Of a DNA stretch of 64,000 nucleotides, positions 55,320 to 64,000 are shown in pieces. Made by a program: the position numbers and the translations under genes. The notes under the pieces were generated by a model. It saw nothing but the letters and a program-made list of their open reading frames with translations, was not told the origin of the DNA and ran no database searches. The stretch's first letter is position 1. Every line of letters begins with the position of its first letter. The DNA is from Vreelandella lutescens (GTDB taxonomy: Bacteria; Pseudomonadota; Gammaproteobacteria; Pseudomonadales; Halomonadaceae). The stretch is taken from NCBI RefSeq assembly GCF_014640815.1, contig NZ_BMHM01000001.1:869038-933037 (forward strand), given 5' to 3'.

Positions 55320-56999
55320 ATGAAAGTGATCAATAATCTAAGCGTCAAGGCAAGCTGGACGCTGGTACTCGTGACGTTTACTTGCTTAGTGTTAGCCATT
55401 GGCGGCTTAGGGCTTTTTGCCAATCAGTTTGGGCGCGATGCATTTACATCGTTGCAGCAACAGGAAATGGCGCAGGTGCGCGAGCTAAACGGTGCTTATA
55501 CTCAGGTTTTACGTGCCAGAGTGCAGATGAATCGTGCAGCGGAACTCATTCGTACGCCTTCTTTTGATCGTCCTGAACCACTTTTAGAAGAATCGCAGCG
55601 TCTTCTTGACTCTGCCATTCGCCGGTTTACGGCGTTTCAGGAGAGACTCGATGCAAATCAGCAAACAGAGCTTTCTGAACAGCTGGCAAATAGCTTTCGC
55701 TCGCTAGTAAATAACAATCTCAACCTACAAATGATGATGTTAGAAGAGCGAGACGTGCGCGGTTTTCTATCTGGAGAGTCCCGCGTTGATGATAGTAGTC
55801 AACGCTTTGTTGCTGCCGCAGAAGGCTTCTATGACTATTCGGTAGCACGTGGTGCTGGCCTGTTTGAGCGTTTTGAGAAAATTTCATCATTGCTGTTTTT
55901 GGGCGTAGTGGGAATGATCATTGTAGCGCTTCTGATGGTAGGTGCGGTGGTGTGGGGAGTGCGCCGTAATGTGCTGCGTCCGTTGCGCGTGATTACCCAA
56001 CATTTTAAACGCATTGCAAAAGGTGATTTATCGTCTCCTGTAGAAGCCCACGCGAACAACGAAATTGGTCTCCTGTTTAGCGAGCTTGAAAATATGCAGC
56101 GCTCGTTAACGACAACCGTGAATCACCTCAATAACAGCAGTCAGCAGGTGTATAGCGACAGTCAAGCGATGGCTACCCAAAGCCAGCGGCTTGCGGGGCA
56201 AACCGATTCTCAGATGTCAGCGCTACAGCAAATGGCCGCGAGTCTTGAGCAACTCACCGCAACAGTGAATCAAAATGCTGAGAGCGCGTTGCACGTCAAT
56301 CGCTCTACTACCGATGTAACCCATAAAGCGCAGCAGGGTGATGAAGTCATCGCTCAGTTTATTGCCACGATGCAGTCGATTAACCAGCACTCTGAAGAGA
56401 TTCAAAGCATCATCAAAGTGATCGAAAGCATCGCGTTCCAAACCAATATTTTGGCATTGAATGCCTCGGTAGAGGCCGCACGGGCAGGTGAGCATGGGCG
56501 TGGTTTTGCTGTGGTGGCTAGCGAAGTGCGCGCGCTAGCCACGCGCAGTGCCGATGCCGCCCACGATATTCGCGCACGTATCGAGGCTTCACGTAAGAGC
56601 GTTGAGGAAGGTAGTGAGCTCTCTCATCAGGCCGGTGAGCACACTCGGGCGATCATGCAAGCCGCGACCGAAGTAGAGCACCTAATGGCGCAAATGGCCA
56701 AAGCTTCTGAGGAGCAGCGGCGTGGTATTGAAGAGGTCAACGTGGCTGTGACTCAGATTGATGCTACGACGCAAGACGCAATGCGCCTAGTGAACCAAAC
56801 AGCGCAAAGTGCCGAGGGGTTGACACAAGAAGCGCTGCAGATGCGTGAATATGCGGGGCAATTCCGGATTGCTGAGGAAGCCATTACATCCGATTTAAGT
56901 GATGAAGCATCGGAGCAACCCTTGGGGCAATTGGATTGGGAGGCAATGGCAAGTACTGAGTCGCGCGATCTTAAAGAGAATATGCGCGCCTTGGCTTAG
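55320..56999 (+). CDS. Methyl-accepting chemotaxis protein, Tar-type layout
   Basis: From ATG 55320 (GGAG upstream) the product is 559 residues: a first membrane helix (about 10-32), a periplasmic four-helix-bundle region (about 33-190, with [21 protein letters not shown]), a second membrane helix (about 190-215), HAMP ([15 protein letters not shown]...), and a signalling domain with [20 protein letters not shown] and [15 protein letters not shown]. No CheR-docking pentapeptide is obvious at the C-terminus. Only 26 bp separate it from the arsenate reductase gene, so arsenic-related regulation or sensing is possible but unproven. Confidence 0.9.
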   Translation: MKVINNLSVKASWTLVLVTFTCLVLAIGGLGLFANQFGRDAFTSLQQQEMAQVRELNGAYTQVLRARVQMNRAAELIRTPSFDRPEPLLEESQRLLDSAIRRFTAFQERLDANQQTELSEQLANSFRSLVNNNLNLQMMMLEERDVRGFLSGESRVDDSSQRFVAAAEGFYDYSVARGAGLFERFEKISSLLFLGVVGMIIVALLMVGAVVWGVRRNVLRPLRVITQHFKRIAKGDLSSPVEAHANNEIGLLFSELENMQRSLTTTVNHLNNSSQQVYSDSQAMATQSQRLAGQTDSQMSALQQMAASLEQLTATVNQNAESALHVNRSTTDVTHKAQQGDEVIAQFIATMQSINQHSEEIQSIIKVIESIAFQTNILALNASVEAARAGEHGRGFAVVASEVRALATRSADAAHDIRARIEASRKSVEEGSELSHQAGEHTRAIMQAATEVEHLMAQMAKASEEQRRGIEEVNVAVTQIDATTQDAMRLVNQTAQSAEGLTQEALQMREYAGQFRIAEEAITSDLSDEASEQPLGQLDWEAMASTESRDLKENMRALA

Positions 57000-57035
57000 T
57001 AGCCAAGACGCGTTTTATGGTGCTTGTTTAACGGT

Positions 57036-58223
57036 TTAGTCCATTAACTCAACAGCAACGGCGGTGGCTTCCCCACCGCCAATACAGAGACTGGCAATAC
57101 CGCGTTTGCCGCCTTTGGTACGCAGTGCATGGATGAGCGTAGCAATAATGCGTGAGCCGGTGGAGCCAATCGGGTGTCCTTGAGCGCAAGCGCCGCCAAA
57201 GACGTTCACTTTTGCGTGCGGCAGGCCAAGGTCGTCCATGGCCATCAGGGTCACGACGGCGAAGGCCTCATTGATCTCGAACAGATCCACATCGTTAACA
57301 CCCCAGCCAAGTTTTTTCATCAGCTTTTCAATCGCGCCTACAGGGGCGATGGTAAATTCGCTCGGATGACGGGAGTGAGTGGCATGGCCCAGCATTCTGG
57401 CCAGCGGTTTGACGCCGTGACGCTGAGCTGCTTCTTGGCTGGCGAGAATCAGGGCCGACGCTCCGTCGGAGATAGAGCTGGCGTTGGCAGCCGTAATGGT
57501 GCCATCTTTTGCAAACGCGGGGCGCAGCTGTCTAATCTTATCCAGCTTGGCTTGGAAGGGCTGCTCATCGTAAGAAACAACGGTCTCGCCCTGGCGCGTG
57601 GTGACCGTGACAGGGGCCATTTCGGCGTCTAAATCGCCATTGTTGGTGGCGGCCATAGCCCGTTCCAGGGAGGCAATGGCGAAATCATCTAGCCGTTCAC
57701 GCGTGTAGCCGCGCTCAGTGGCCACATCCTGAGCGAAGACGCCCATGAGTTTGCCAGTTTCAGCATCTTCCAGCCCGTCGAGGAACATGTGGTCTTTGAG
57801 CTCGCCATGACCGAGCCGATAGCCACCGCGTGCCTTGGTGAGTACATGGGGCGCATTCGACATGGATTCCATGCCGCCCGCTAACAAGATCTCTCCAGTG
57901 CCCGCTTTGATCAAGTCATGCGCCAACATAGTGGCTTTCATGCCTGAGCCACAGAGCTTATTGATGGTCGTTGCACCGTTGGCGTCTGGAATGCCTGCTT
58001 GGCGCATCGCTTGGCGTGCAGGGCCTTGTTTGACACCGGCGGGGAGCACGCACCCCATGATGCCCTCTTCAATAGCGGCGGCTTCGATGCCAGCGCGCTC
58101 AATGGCGGCGCGGATGGCCACCGCGGCTAATTCGGGTGCGCTCATGCTGGAGAGGCTGCCCATCATGCCCCCCATGGGAGTGCGGGTTGCGGATAAAAAG
58201 ACGACGTCGGTAGCGCTACTCAT
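57036..58223 (-). CDS. Acetyl-CoA C-acyltransferase (thiolase)
   Basis: The 395-residue thiolase has nucleophile Cys91 in NKLCGSGMKA, the second Cys in GGACAQGHPIGSTG-type C-terminal region (CIGGGEATA), and His in EINEAFAV/GHPIG. It could act in beta-oxidation or acetoacetyl-CoA formation; the length and GGGEATA end fit the AtoB/PhaA-like group. It is divergent from a TetR regulator. The ribosome-binding site AGGAG lies in the loop of a small inverted repeat (58227-58240). Confidence 0.9.
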   Translation of the reverse strand: MSSATDVVFLSATRTPMGGMMGSLSSMSAPELAAVAIRAAIERAGIEAAAIEEGIMGCVLPAGVKQGPARQAMRQAGIPDANGATTINKLCGSGMKATMLAHDLIKAGTGEILLAGGMESMSNAPHVLTKARGGYRLGHGELKDHMFLDGLEDAETGKLMGVFAQDVATERGYTRERLDDFAIASLERAMAATNNGDLDAEMAPVTVTTRQGETVVSYDEQPFQAKLDKIRQLRPAFAKDGTITAANASSISDGASALILASQEAAQRHGVKPLARMLGHATHSRHPSEFTIAPVGAIEKLMKKLGWGVNDVDLFEINEAFAVVTLMAMDDLGLPHAKVNVFGGACAQGHPIGSTGSRIIATLIHALRTKGGKRGIASLCIGGGEATAVAVELMD

Positions 58224-58341
58224 TGTCTATCTCCTGATAGATTTTTTGTGATTATCTGGCTGAGTGTTTAGCGATGCGTTGACCCGTTCGCGGGGCTGTG
58301 GTCTTCTCCTACGTAACCAAGCAAGCGCTAGTGTAAATGAC

Positions 58342-58914
58342 ATGAATGTAATGAATGCATCTCCTCGCCGCAAGGAATTGACGCGCTTAGCCGCTCAGCT
58401 ATTCGTACAAGAGGGCTTTGATCGCACCACGGTGCGCATGCTGGCCCAGGAAATGGGCATCAAGTCCGGTAGCCTGTTTCATCATTTTAAAGATAAGCAG
58501 GAAATTCTGGCGGCGGTCATTGAGGAGGGCACACAAAATGCGCTCAGTATCGCCAAAGCTGCTTTGCAAGCGTGCCCGAATAACGCAGAGGCGCGGCTAC
58601 ATGCCATGGCGAGAGCCCACCTGGAAACGCTGTTTGCCGACCGTAATGCGCATGTGGTGGCGCTATTTGAGTGGCGTCGGTTAGATCCTGCGGCCAGCGC
58701 GCATTTAAGTCACTTGCGCGATGCTTACGAAGCGATGTGGGTAGACGTCATAGAGGATGCTCTGTCGGCAGGGCTTATTCATGGTGACCGCTTTCTCGTT
58801 TCGCGTTTTATCTTAGGAGCACTGAACTGGACCGTGCGGTGGTATGACCCTAATGGTTCGCGCACGCCAGATGATCTCGCCGATGAGTTGGTCGCGATGA
58901 TCATGTCGCGTTAA
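58342..58914 (+). CDS. TetR family transcriptional regulator
   Basis: From ATG 58342 the product is 190 residues; ATG 58351 is an alternative and no strong ribosome-binding site is seen. The N-terminal helix-turn-helix is typical (LAAQLFVQEGFDRTTVRMLA...GSLFHHFKDKQEIL). The C-terminal ligand domain has ALFEWRRLDPAASAHLSHLR and NWTVRWYDPNGSRTPDDLAD, like the KstR2/TetR_C_33 type that senses acyl-CoA. It probably controls the divergent thiolase and the downstream acyl-CoA genes. It is not PsrA. Confidence 0.85.
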   Translation: MNVMNASPRRKELTRLAAQLFVQEGFDRTTVRMLAQEMGIKSGSLFHHFKDKQEILAAVIEEGTQNALSIAKAALQACPNNAEARLHAMARAHLETLFADRNAHVVALFEWRRLDPAASAHLSHLRDAYEAMWVDVIEDALSAGLIHGDRFLVSRFILGALNWTVRWYDPNGSRTPDDLADELVAMIMSR

Positions 58915-59022
58915 GCCGCTAAGCGGCGATTCTCTTTAGTCGACCAACGTCTAACCCCTTTGCCGCGCTTGCGGCTTGCGCTCTTGGATAAATGCTTTTA
59001 GCGTTGGTCTATCGGTAGGCTT

Positions 59023-59038
59023 CCGTTAACGTAAACGG
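59023..59038 (+). promoter_or_regulatory. Inverted repeat upstream of the acyl-CoA synthetase gene
   Basis: CCGTT-AACGTA-AACGG lies 72 bp before the ATG at 59110, in a 195-bp spacer with no gene. It could be the site of the adjacent TetR protein or of a Liu-type regulator. Confidence 0.35.
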
Positions 59039-59109
59039 ACAATAATGCCAACACTGCGTGGAATCCTGCCTGCCCGAGTGCTCACGACCAACAACATAAG
59101 AGAGCCGTC

Positions 59110-60780
59110 ATGACAGCAACATCAGCGTCACTTCCTCAGTATTCGACATTTCTCGAGAGCTTTTCAGTTGCGAGTGTTGTCGCCGCACTGGATGACCATC
59201 AGGATGGTTGTCTAAATGCCTTTGAAGCTTGCTGTGGCCGACACGTGCGCCAAGGGCAGGGCGACGTATTGGCGCTGGTGCATGAAGATACCCAGGGCCA
59301 AACCCATACGCTGACCTATGCCGAGCTGGATAAGCAGAGCGGCCAGTTAGCGGGCTGGTTCAAAAGCCAGGGGCTTGGTGAGGGTGACCGGATTGCCTGC
59401 ATGTTGCCCCGCTCTGTTAATTTGCTGATCACCGTGCTGGCAACGTGGCGCATTGGGGCCGTCTATCAGCCGTTGTTCACTGCCTTTGGGCCGGATGCAG
59501 TGGATTACCGGTTAGGGCGAGCCGATACCAAGTTGGTCATTACCGATCATGCCAATCGCTATAAATTTGATGGTTTGAGCCAGTGCCCGCCCGTTTTAGC
59601 CGTGGGCGGTGCAACCAGCGAGCATGCCAACGACCTCGATTGGCAGGCTGCATTGACGTATACGTCAATGAGTGAAGCGCCTCCCCGGCTTTCGCCGGAT
59701 AAGCCGTTTCTACAGATGTTTACTTCCGGCACGGTGGGTAAGCCTAAAGGGGTAGCAGTACCGCTATCGGGAATGACCGCGTTTGCACTCTATATGGAGC
59801 TAGCGGTTGACCTTCGTGAAGATGACCGCTTCTGGAATATGGCGGACCCTGGCTGGGCCTATGGCCTCTATTACGCTATTGCTGGGCCGCTCTTACTAGG
59901 TGTCACAACCCATTTCTGTGAAGCAGGGTTCAGTGCAGAGGGTGCCTTGGCGTTTATGAAGCGCCATCGCATCACCAATTTTGCAGCGGCACCGACGGCA
60001 TACCGCCTGATGAAAGCGTCTGGTCTGTTTGATAACGCCCACCAAACCTTAACGCTGCGTGCAGCCAGCTCTGCTGGGGAGCCACTGAATACGGAGGTCG
60101 TTACCTGGGTAGAAAAATCGCTAGGCTGCCCTGTGATGGATCATTACGGTCAAACGGAAACCGGGATGACCTGTAACAATCATCACTCCCTTGAACACCC
60201 CAAACATGTGGGAGCTATGGGGGTGCCGATGCCGGGCTACCGGCTAGCCATACTGGATGCGGAGTACAACGAGCTGCCACCCGGTGAACCCGGCGTGTTG
60301 GCGGTGGATATCAAGAACTCGCCTGCCCACTTTTTCCAAGGCTACACCTGGCAAGAGAAAGATCCCTTCGTCAACGGCTACTATTTAACTGGCGATGTGG
60401 TCATTCGTAATGAAGATGGTTCTTTTCAATTTGCAGGCCGAGATGATGACATTATCACCACGGCGGGTTACCGAGTGGGGCCAACGGACGTCGAAAATAG
60501 CGTGATGACGCATCCAGCAGTGGCGGAGTCTGCGGCGGTGGGGCAGCCAGACGAGATTCGTGGCGAAGTGATCAAGTCCTATATCGTACTTCGCGATGGT
60601 TACGAACCGAGTGATGCCCTGGCCGAAGAAATTCGCCAGCAGGTGCGCGAACGGCTCTCTACTCACGCGTTCCCCAGAGTGATTGAGTTTGTCGATGAGC
60701 TACCTAAAACCCCCAGCGGCAAGATTCAGCGCTTTAAGCTGCGTGCCCAAGCAGCAGAGCAAGTTCGCGATAACTCATAA
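59110..60780 (+). CDS. AMP-dependent acyl-CoA synthetase
   Basis: The 556-residue adenylating enzyme has the P-loop FTSGTVGKPKGVAVP (about residues 203-217), DPGWAYGLYYAI, DHYGQTETGM, YLTGDVV, and the C-terminal catalytic Lys in TPSGKIQRFKL. It belongs to the acetyl/medium-chain (AcsA/MACS-like) branch, not the FadD branch, because of the WAYGLYY and GQTETG motifs. Chain-length preference cannot be read. AAGAGAG lies upstream. It is followed by an SDR gene at 17 bp. Confidence 0.88.
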   Translation: MTATSASLPQYSTFLESFSVASVVAALDDHQDGCLNAFEACCGRHVRQGQGDVLALVHEDTQGQTHTLTYAELDKQSGQLAGWFKSQGLGEGDRIACMLPRSVNLLITVLATWRIGAVYQPLFTAFGPDAVDYRLGRADTKLVITDHANRYKFDGLSQCPPVLAVGGATSEHANDLDWQAALTYTSMSEAPPRLSPDKPFLQMFTSGTVGKPKGVAVPLSGMTAFALYMELAVDLREDDRFWNMADPGWAYGLYYAIAGPLLLGVTTHFCEAGFSAEGALAFMKRHRITNFAAAPTAYRLMKASGLFDNAHQTLTLRAASSAGEPLNTEVVTWVEKSLGCPVMDHYGQTETGMTCNNHHSLEHPKHVGAMGVPMPGYRLAILDAEYNELPPGEPGVLAVDIKNSPAHFFQGYTWQEKDPFVNGYYLTGDVVIRNEDGSFQFAGRDDDIITTAGYRVGPTDVENSVMTHPAVAESAAVGQPDEIRGEVIKSYIVLRDGYEPSDALAEEIRQQVRERLSTHAFPRVIEFVDELPKTPSGKIQRFKLRAQAAEQVRDNS

Positions 60781-60797
60781 TTCATAGGAAGAGCGTC

Positions 60798-61565
60798 ATG
60801 CAGATAAAGGATCGTACGTTTTTGATTACCGGGGCTGCCTCGGGTCTTGGGGCGGCAACGGCAGAGCGGCTGGTAGGCGCTGGCGCCAATGTGGTGCTGT
60901 GCGATATGAGTGATCGAGTGTCGAACTTAGCAGAACAGCTGGGTGCTCAGGCTAAGGCTTGTGTGGTTGATATCACCTCTGCCGCCGATATGCAGCAGGC
61001 GGTGAATACAGCGGTGGCGTTGGGTGGTGAAAGCGGGCTTTCTGGCGTTGTGCACTGTGCAGGTGTGGTGAGCGTCGCCAAACTAGTGGATCGAGACGGT
61101 CATCCCGCCGATCTTGATAGCTATTCGCGCACGGTCAATATCAATCTAGTCGGCACCTTTAACGTGATGCGGCTCGCTGCTGCTGCGATGGCTAAAAACC
61201 AGCCCGGTGACAGCGGTGAGCGTGGTGTGATTATCAACACGGCCTCTATTGCGGCGTTTGATGGGCAAGTGGGGCAGTGTGCCTACAGTGCTTCTAAAGC
61301 GGGGGTTGTGGGAATGAGCTTGCCAGCGGCACGAGAGTTATCCCGCCATGCCATTCGCGTCATGGCGATTGCTCCTGGGGTGTTTGAGACACCAATGATG
61401 AGCGAGATTCCTGATGAGGCCGCCCAGGCATTAGCTGCTGCTGTGCCTTTCCCTAAGCGCTTGGGAAAACCTGAAGAGTTTGCGCTGTTAGCAGAGCAAA
61501 TCATTACCAACCCCATGCTCAATGGGGAGGTGATTCGTTTGGATGGCGGTATACGCATGCAGTAA
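60798..61565 (+). CDS. SDR 3-hydroxyacyl-CoA dehydrogenase (HSD17B10-like)
   Basis: The 255-residue short-chain dehydrogenase has TGAASGLG (NAD site, residues ~11-18), VHCAGV, the catalytic Ser in NTASIAAF, and YSASK with Tyr and Lys. The sequence DITSAADM and the [18 protein letters not shown] stretch resemble type II 3-hydroxyacyl-CoA dehydrogenase (2-methyl-3-hydroxybutyryl-CoA dehydrogenase in isoleucine breakdown). AGGAAGAG precedes the ATG. The synthetase-SDR pair ends at a strong terminator. Confidence 0.85.
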   Translation: MQIKDRTFLITGAASGLGAATAERLVGAGANVVLCDMSDRVSNLAEQLGAQAKACVVDITSAADMQQAVNTAVALGGESGLSGVVHCAGVVSVAKLVDRDGHPADLDSYSRTVNINLVGTFNVMRLAAAAMAKNQPGDSGERGVIINTASIAAFDGQVGQCAYSASKAGVVGMSLPAARELSRHAIRVMAIAPGVFETPMMSEIPDEAAQALAAAVPFPKRLGKPEEFALLAEQIITNPMLNGEVIRLDGGIRMQ

Positions 61566-61592
61566 TCCGCTTTAAGCGCACCGCTCTTGGCC

Positions 61593-61622
61593 AGCCTGCT
61601 CATATTTCGAGCAGGCTTTTTT
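61593..61622 (+). terminator. Rho-independent terminator after the SDR gene
   Basis: AGCCTGCTC / GAGCAGGCT with a 7-nt loop and six T. It separates the acyl-CoA dehydrogenase gene from the upstream operon. Confidence 0.9.
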
Positions 61623-61724
61623 GTATTTAAAAACATGCCCTTGTATTTATGGCGACCAAAGTTGTAGTCGGTTTTTCAGCTTAATTCAAACGACTGCTTG
61701 ACTGTGCTGTGTGAGCGCGCTAAT

Positions 61725-61744
61725 TTTCAAACATGTGTTTGAAA
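61725..61744 (+). promoter_or_regulatory. PsrA-type operator upstream of the acyl-CoA dehydrogenase
   Basis: A perfect 20-bp palindrome TTTCAAAC-ATGT-GTTTGAAA containing CAAAC-N4-GTTTG. It is the second PsrA-pattern site in the window and lies 49 bp before the ATG. Confidence 0.75.
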
Positions 61745-61793
61745 GCGGTTGGTGAATGCCAGCGCTTTCAGCCCCCTGTTTAGGAGAAGTAAC

Positions 61794-63599
61794 ATGCCCA
61801 GCTATCAAGCCCCTCTGCGTGACATGCGTTTCGTGATGGACGAAATGTTTGATTACCCAAGCCACTACGCCGCATTACCCAATGGTGAAGATGCCTCGCC
61901 AGATGTCGTGAGTGCGATTTTGGAAGAGGGTGGTCGCTTTGCTCGTGAGGTGCTGCTACCTCTCAATCAAAGCGGTGATGAGGAGGGGTGCTTGCTGGAA
62001 GGGGGCGAGGTGAAAGCTCCTAAAGGATTTAAAGAAGCCTATCAGCAGTATGTTGAAGGCGGCTGGCCGAGTTTGGCCGCAGATCCTGAGCAGGGTGGTC
62101 AAGGCCTTCCTCATTCATTGGCGATGATGCTCTCTGAAATGATCTGCGCCACTAACCTGGCGTGGGGTATGTACCCAGGGTTGTCACACGGCGCGGCGGA
62201 TGCGCTTCGTCACCACGGCACTGATGAGCAAAAGGCTGCTTATCTTACCAAGCTGGTAGAAGGTGTTTGGACCGGCACCATGTGCTTGACGGAACCGCAC
62301 TGCGGTACTGACCTTGGTTTGATTAAAACCCGCGCAGTGCCCGCTGAAGGTGATGCTTACCACATTACGGGCACCAAAATTTTTATCTCTGCTGGTGAAC
62401 ACAATTTAGCTGAAAATATCGTGCACCTCGTTTTGGCCAAGCTGCCGGATGCTCCTGAGGGTTCTAAAGGTATTTCGCTATTCGTTGTGCCCAAGTTTTT
62501 GCCGGACGCTGTGGGTAACCCTGGTGATCGCAATGGCGTCAGCTGTGGTTCCCTTGAGCACAAAATGGGTATCCATGGTAACGCTACCTGCGTCATGAAC
62601 TTTGACGGTGCAACGGGCTATCTAGTGGGCGCGCCGAATAAAGGCCTGGCCTGCATGTTCACTATGATGAACGCGGCCCGCCTGGGCGTGGGGATTCAAG
62701 GGTTGGGTTTAATGGAAGCGAGCTTCCAGAATTCGTTGAGCTATGCGCGCGACCGCTTACAGATGCGTGGGCTGTCTGGCGTACAAGCGCCCGATAAAGC
62801 CGCTGACCCTATTATTGTGCACCCTGATGTACGCCGTATGCTGCTCACTCAAAAAGCTTTCGCCGAAGGCGGCCGCATGCTGGTGCTGTATACCGCTCAG
62901 ATGCTGGATATTGTTGAGCACGGTGTGCCGGGCGAGGAGAAAGAGCGTGCGGAGACGCTGCTCGGTCTATTAACACCCATCGTCAAAGCCTTCCTGACGG
63001 AAGTGGGCTTTGAGTGTACGAATGAAGGCGTGCAGATTTTTGGTGGGCACGGCTTTATTAAAGAGTGGGGCATGGAGCAGTTGGTGCGCGATGCGCGCAT
63101 CACACGCCTTTATGAAGGCACGACCGGCATTCAAGCGCTTGATCTATTAGGACGCAAAGTGCTGATGAGCCAAGGCGAGTCGCTAAAGGTGTTCACTAAA
63201 GAGATTCACAAGTTCTGTAAGTCAGAGGAGAGCAATCCTGCGCTGAAAGAGTTTATTGCGCCGCTGGCTAAGCTGAACGCCGAGTGGGGCGAGCTCACCA
63301 TGGGCATCGGTATGAAGGCGATGCAGGACCGTGAAGAGGTAGGGGCCGCTAGCGTCGATTATTTGATGTACTCAGGTTACGTGACGGTTGCTTATCTGTT
63401 CGCACGTGCTGCCAAGCAGGCCGCTGCCTCGCAGGACGGTGATGATGCCGCTTTCTATCAGGCAAAGTTGAATACAGCGCGGTTTTACTATCAGCGCTTG
63501 TTACCGCGTACCAAAGCGCACGCGGCAATGATCCAAGCGGGAGCGGGCAGCTTAATGGCCATCTCAAGCGAAGACTTTGGCTTAGGCTTTGAGATTTAA
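61794..63599 (+). CDS. Acyl-CoA dehydrogenase (long FadE-like)
   Basis: From ATG 61794 (AGGAGAAG upstream) the product is 601 residues, longer than classical 380-residue enzymes. It has an N-terminal extension YQAPLRDMRFVMDEMFDY, the FAD/substrate signature MCLTEPHCGTDLG, GTKIFISAGEHN, and the catalytic Glu in RLYEGTTGIQALDL. A C-terminal helical domain follows. This is the ACAD subgroup used for fatty acyl-CoA (PA0506/PA0508-like by my recollection). Its own PsrA-like operator and terminator make it a single-gene unit. Confidence 0.92.
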   Translation: MPSYQAPLRDMRFVMDEMFDYPSHYAALPNGEDASPDVVSAILEEGGRFAREVLLPLNQSGDEEGCLLEGGEVKAPKGFKEAYQQYVEGGWPSLAADPEQGGQGLPHSLAMMLSEMICATNLAWGMYPGLSHGAADALRHHGTDEQKAAYLTKLVEGVWTGTMCLTEPHCGTDLGLIKTRAVPAEGDAYHITGTKIFISAGEHNLAENIVHLVLAKLPDAPEGSKGISLFVVPKFLPDAVGNPGDRNGVSCGSLEHKMGIHGNATCVMNFDGATGYLVGAPNKGLACMFTMMNAARLGVGIQGLGLMEASFQNSLSYARDRLQMRGLSGVQAPDKAADPIIVHPDVRRMLLTQKAFAEGGRMLVLYTAQMLDIVEHGVPGEEKERAETLLGLLTPIVKAFLTEVGFECTNEGVQIFGGHGFIKEWGMEQLVRDARITRLYEGTTGIQALDLLGRKVLMSQGESLKVFTKEIHKFCKSEESNPALKEFIAPLAKLNAEWGELTMGIGMKAMQDREEVGAASVDYLMYSGYVTVAYLFARAAKQAAASQDGDDAAFYQAKLNTARFYYQRLLPRTKAHAAMIQAGAGSLMAISSEDFGLGFEI

Positions 63600-63649
63600 G
63601 CCTAGGCGTTTACCAGGCACTCTCTGGTCAGGGTACTGATCGGTGGTTT

Positions 63650-63690
63650 GCGGCAGACTTGTCTTTAGACATCGTCTGCCGCTTTTTTTT
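63650..63690 (+). terminator. Rho-independent terminator after the acyl-CoA dehydrogenase
   Basis: GCGGCAGAC / GTCTGCCGC followed by eight T. It lies upstream of the rRNA promoters. Confidence 0.92.
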
Positions 63691-63700
63691 CAAAACCCTC

Positions 63701-63729
63701 TTGCCAACCCGGCCGCGAATCCGTAAAGT
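63701..63729 (+). promoter_or_regulatory. Putative rRNA operon promoter P1
   Basis: TTGCCA and TAAAGT are 17 bp apart, followed by TACGC. The same TACGC follows the second promoter, about 158 bp downstream. Confidence 0.55.
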
Positions 63730-63858
63730 ACGCATCCGCTGCCGGGGACGCCAAGCGTTACCAGCGGTGAATGAGGTTGAAAAACCTCTGGTTTGTCAGG
63801 AAGTTAGAGCCGTCTTGTTATAGTTTAAGTCGCTCGCTTCACTCGCTGAAAACAGCGG

Positions 63859-63886
63859 TTGACAAACACCAGGAAGTGCGTAGAAT
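63859..63886 (+). promoter_or_regulatory. rRNA operon promoter P2
   Basis: TTGACA and TAGAAT are 16 bp apart, with a GC-containing discriminator (TACGCC) as in growth-rate-controlled rRNA promoters. Confidence 0.75.
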
Positions 63887-64000
63887 ACGCCTTCCTCGCT
63901 GAGGCAACACGGTTCAGGTCATCGAGCCAGCACAGCGAAAACGCTCTTTAACAATTTGATCAGGTAATTCATGTGGGCGCTTGCCGATGAGGGTGATAAA
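63887..64000 (+). other. 16S rRNA leader with boxA (gene body beyond window)
   Basis: GCTCTTTAACA (63943-63953) matches the boxA antitermination element and is followed by AATTTGATCAGGTAATTC and ATGTGGGCGCTTG, typical of the pre-16S leader in gammaproteobacteria. The rRNA itself lies beyond the right edge. The 400-bp stretch after 63600 therefore holds a terminator, two promoters and this leader, and no protein gene. Confidence 0.8.

Noticed and set aside
58342..58914. TetR gene as psrA
   Set aside because: Its recognition helix and C-terminal domain do not match PsrA; the neighbours suggest a local acyl-CoA regulator.

Overview
The window reads as chromosome of a halophilic or marine gammaproteobacterium, most likely Halomonas or a close relative in the Halomonadaceae. 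I base this on gene order and protein character: gacA-uvrC-pgsA-tRNA(Gly-Cys-Leu), dnaX-ybaB-recR, mlaA-rssB-rssC-tal, acidic proteins, and a 16S rRNA leader at the right end. No rRNA gene sequence lies inside the window, so the genus is an inference.

Layout. 1-14.4 kb is mostly housekeeping: lapA (partial) and ihfB, sdhE-ygfX, nadB, the gacA-uvrC-pgsA-tRNA block, tRNA-Ala, argF, grxD, dnaX-ybaB-recR, rnd-ycgL, acpH and ycgN. dnaX carries an intact A AAA AAG programmed frameshift site followed at once by a -1 frame stop. 14.4-27.2 kb is a sensory island: a membrane LOV-GGDEF-EAL protein, a methyl-accepting protein, a 1516-residue CheB-CheR-PAS-GGDEF-EAL fusion, a bacteriophytochrome photosensory module with no output domain, and a biliverdin-forming heme oxygenase. 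27.2-43.5 kb holds an S9 peptidase, a YafJ-type amidotransferase, fadD, hrpA, a FabH-like synthase, mlaA, a PP2C/STAS partner-switching pair, transaldolase and two transporters. 43.5-48.1 kb is the pst phosphate uptake system with two Pho boxes. 48.1-57 kb is an arsenic island: GAPDH-arsJ-MFS facing arsH-acr3-flavoprotein-arsC-CC protein, then an LMW-PTP-type arsenate reductase followed by a chemoreceptor. 57-63.6 kb holds acyl-CoA/beta-oxidation genes. 63.7-64 kb is the promoter and leader region of an rRNA operon.

How it works together. The strongest candidate for an undescribed system is the sensory island. One blue-light (LOV) and one red/far-red (biliverdin phytochrome) input sit with two GGDEF-EAL proteins and with chemoreceptor and receptor-methylation enzymes. 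The phytochrome module has no output of its own and overlaps the CheB-CheR-PAS-GGDEF-EAL gene by an ATGA junction, so light may act in trans on c-di-GMP turnover and receptor methylation. The LOV domain keeps the adduct cysteine but has Ile where the signalling Gln normally sits. A second theme is phosphate/arsenate handling: Pst uptake lies next to an island with two kinds of arsenate reductase, arsenite efflux, and the GAPDH-ArsJ arsenophosphoglycerate route. The two ars transcription starts share a nearly identical 20-bp inverted repeat, but no arsR gene is visible here. A third is a fatty-acid regulon: perfect PsrA-type palindromes precede fadD and the acyl-CoA dehydrogenase gene.
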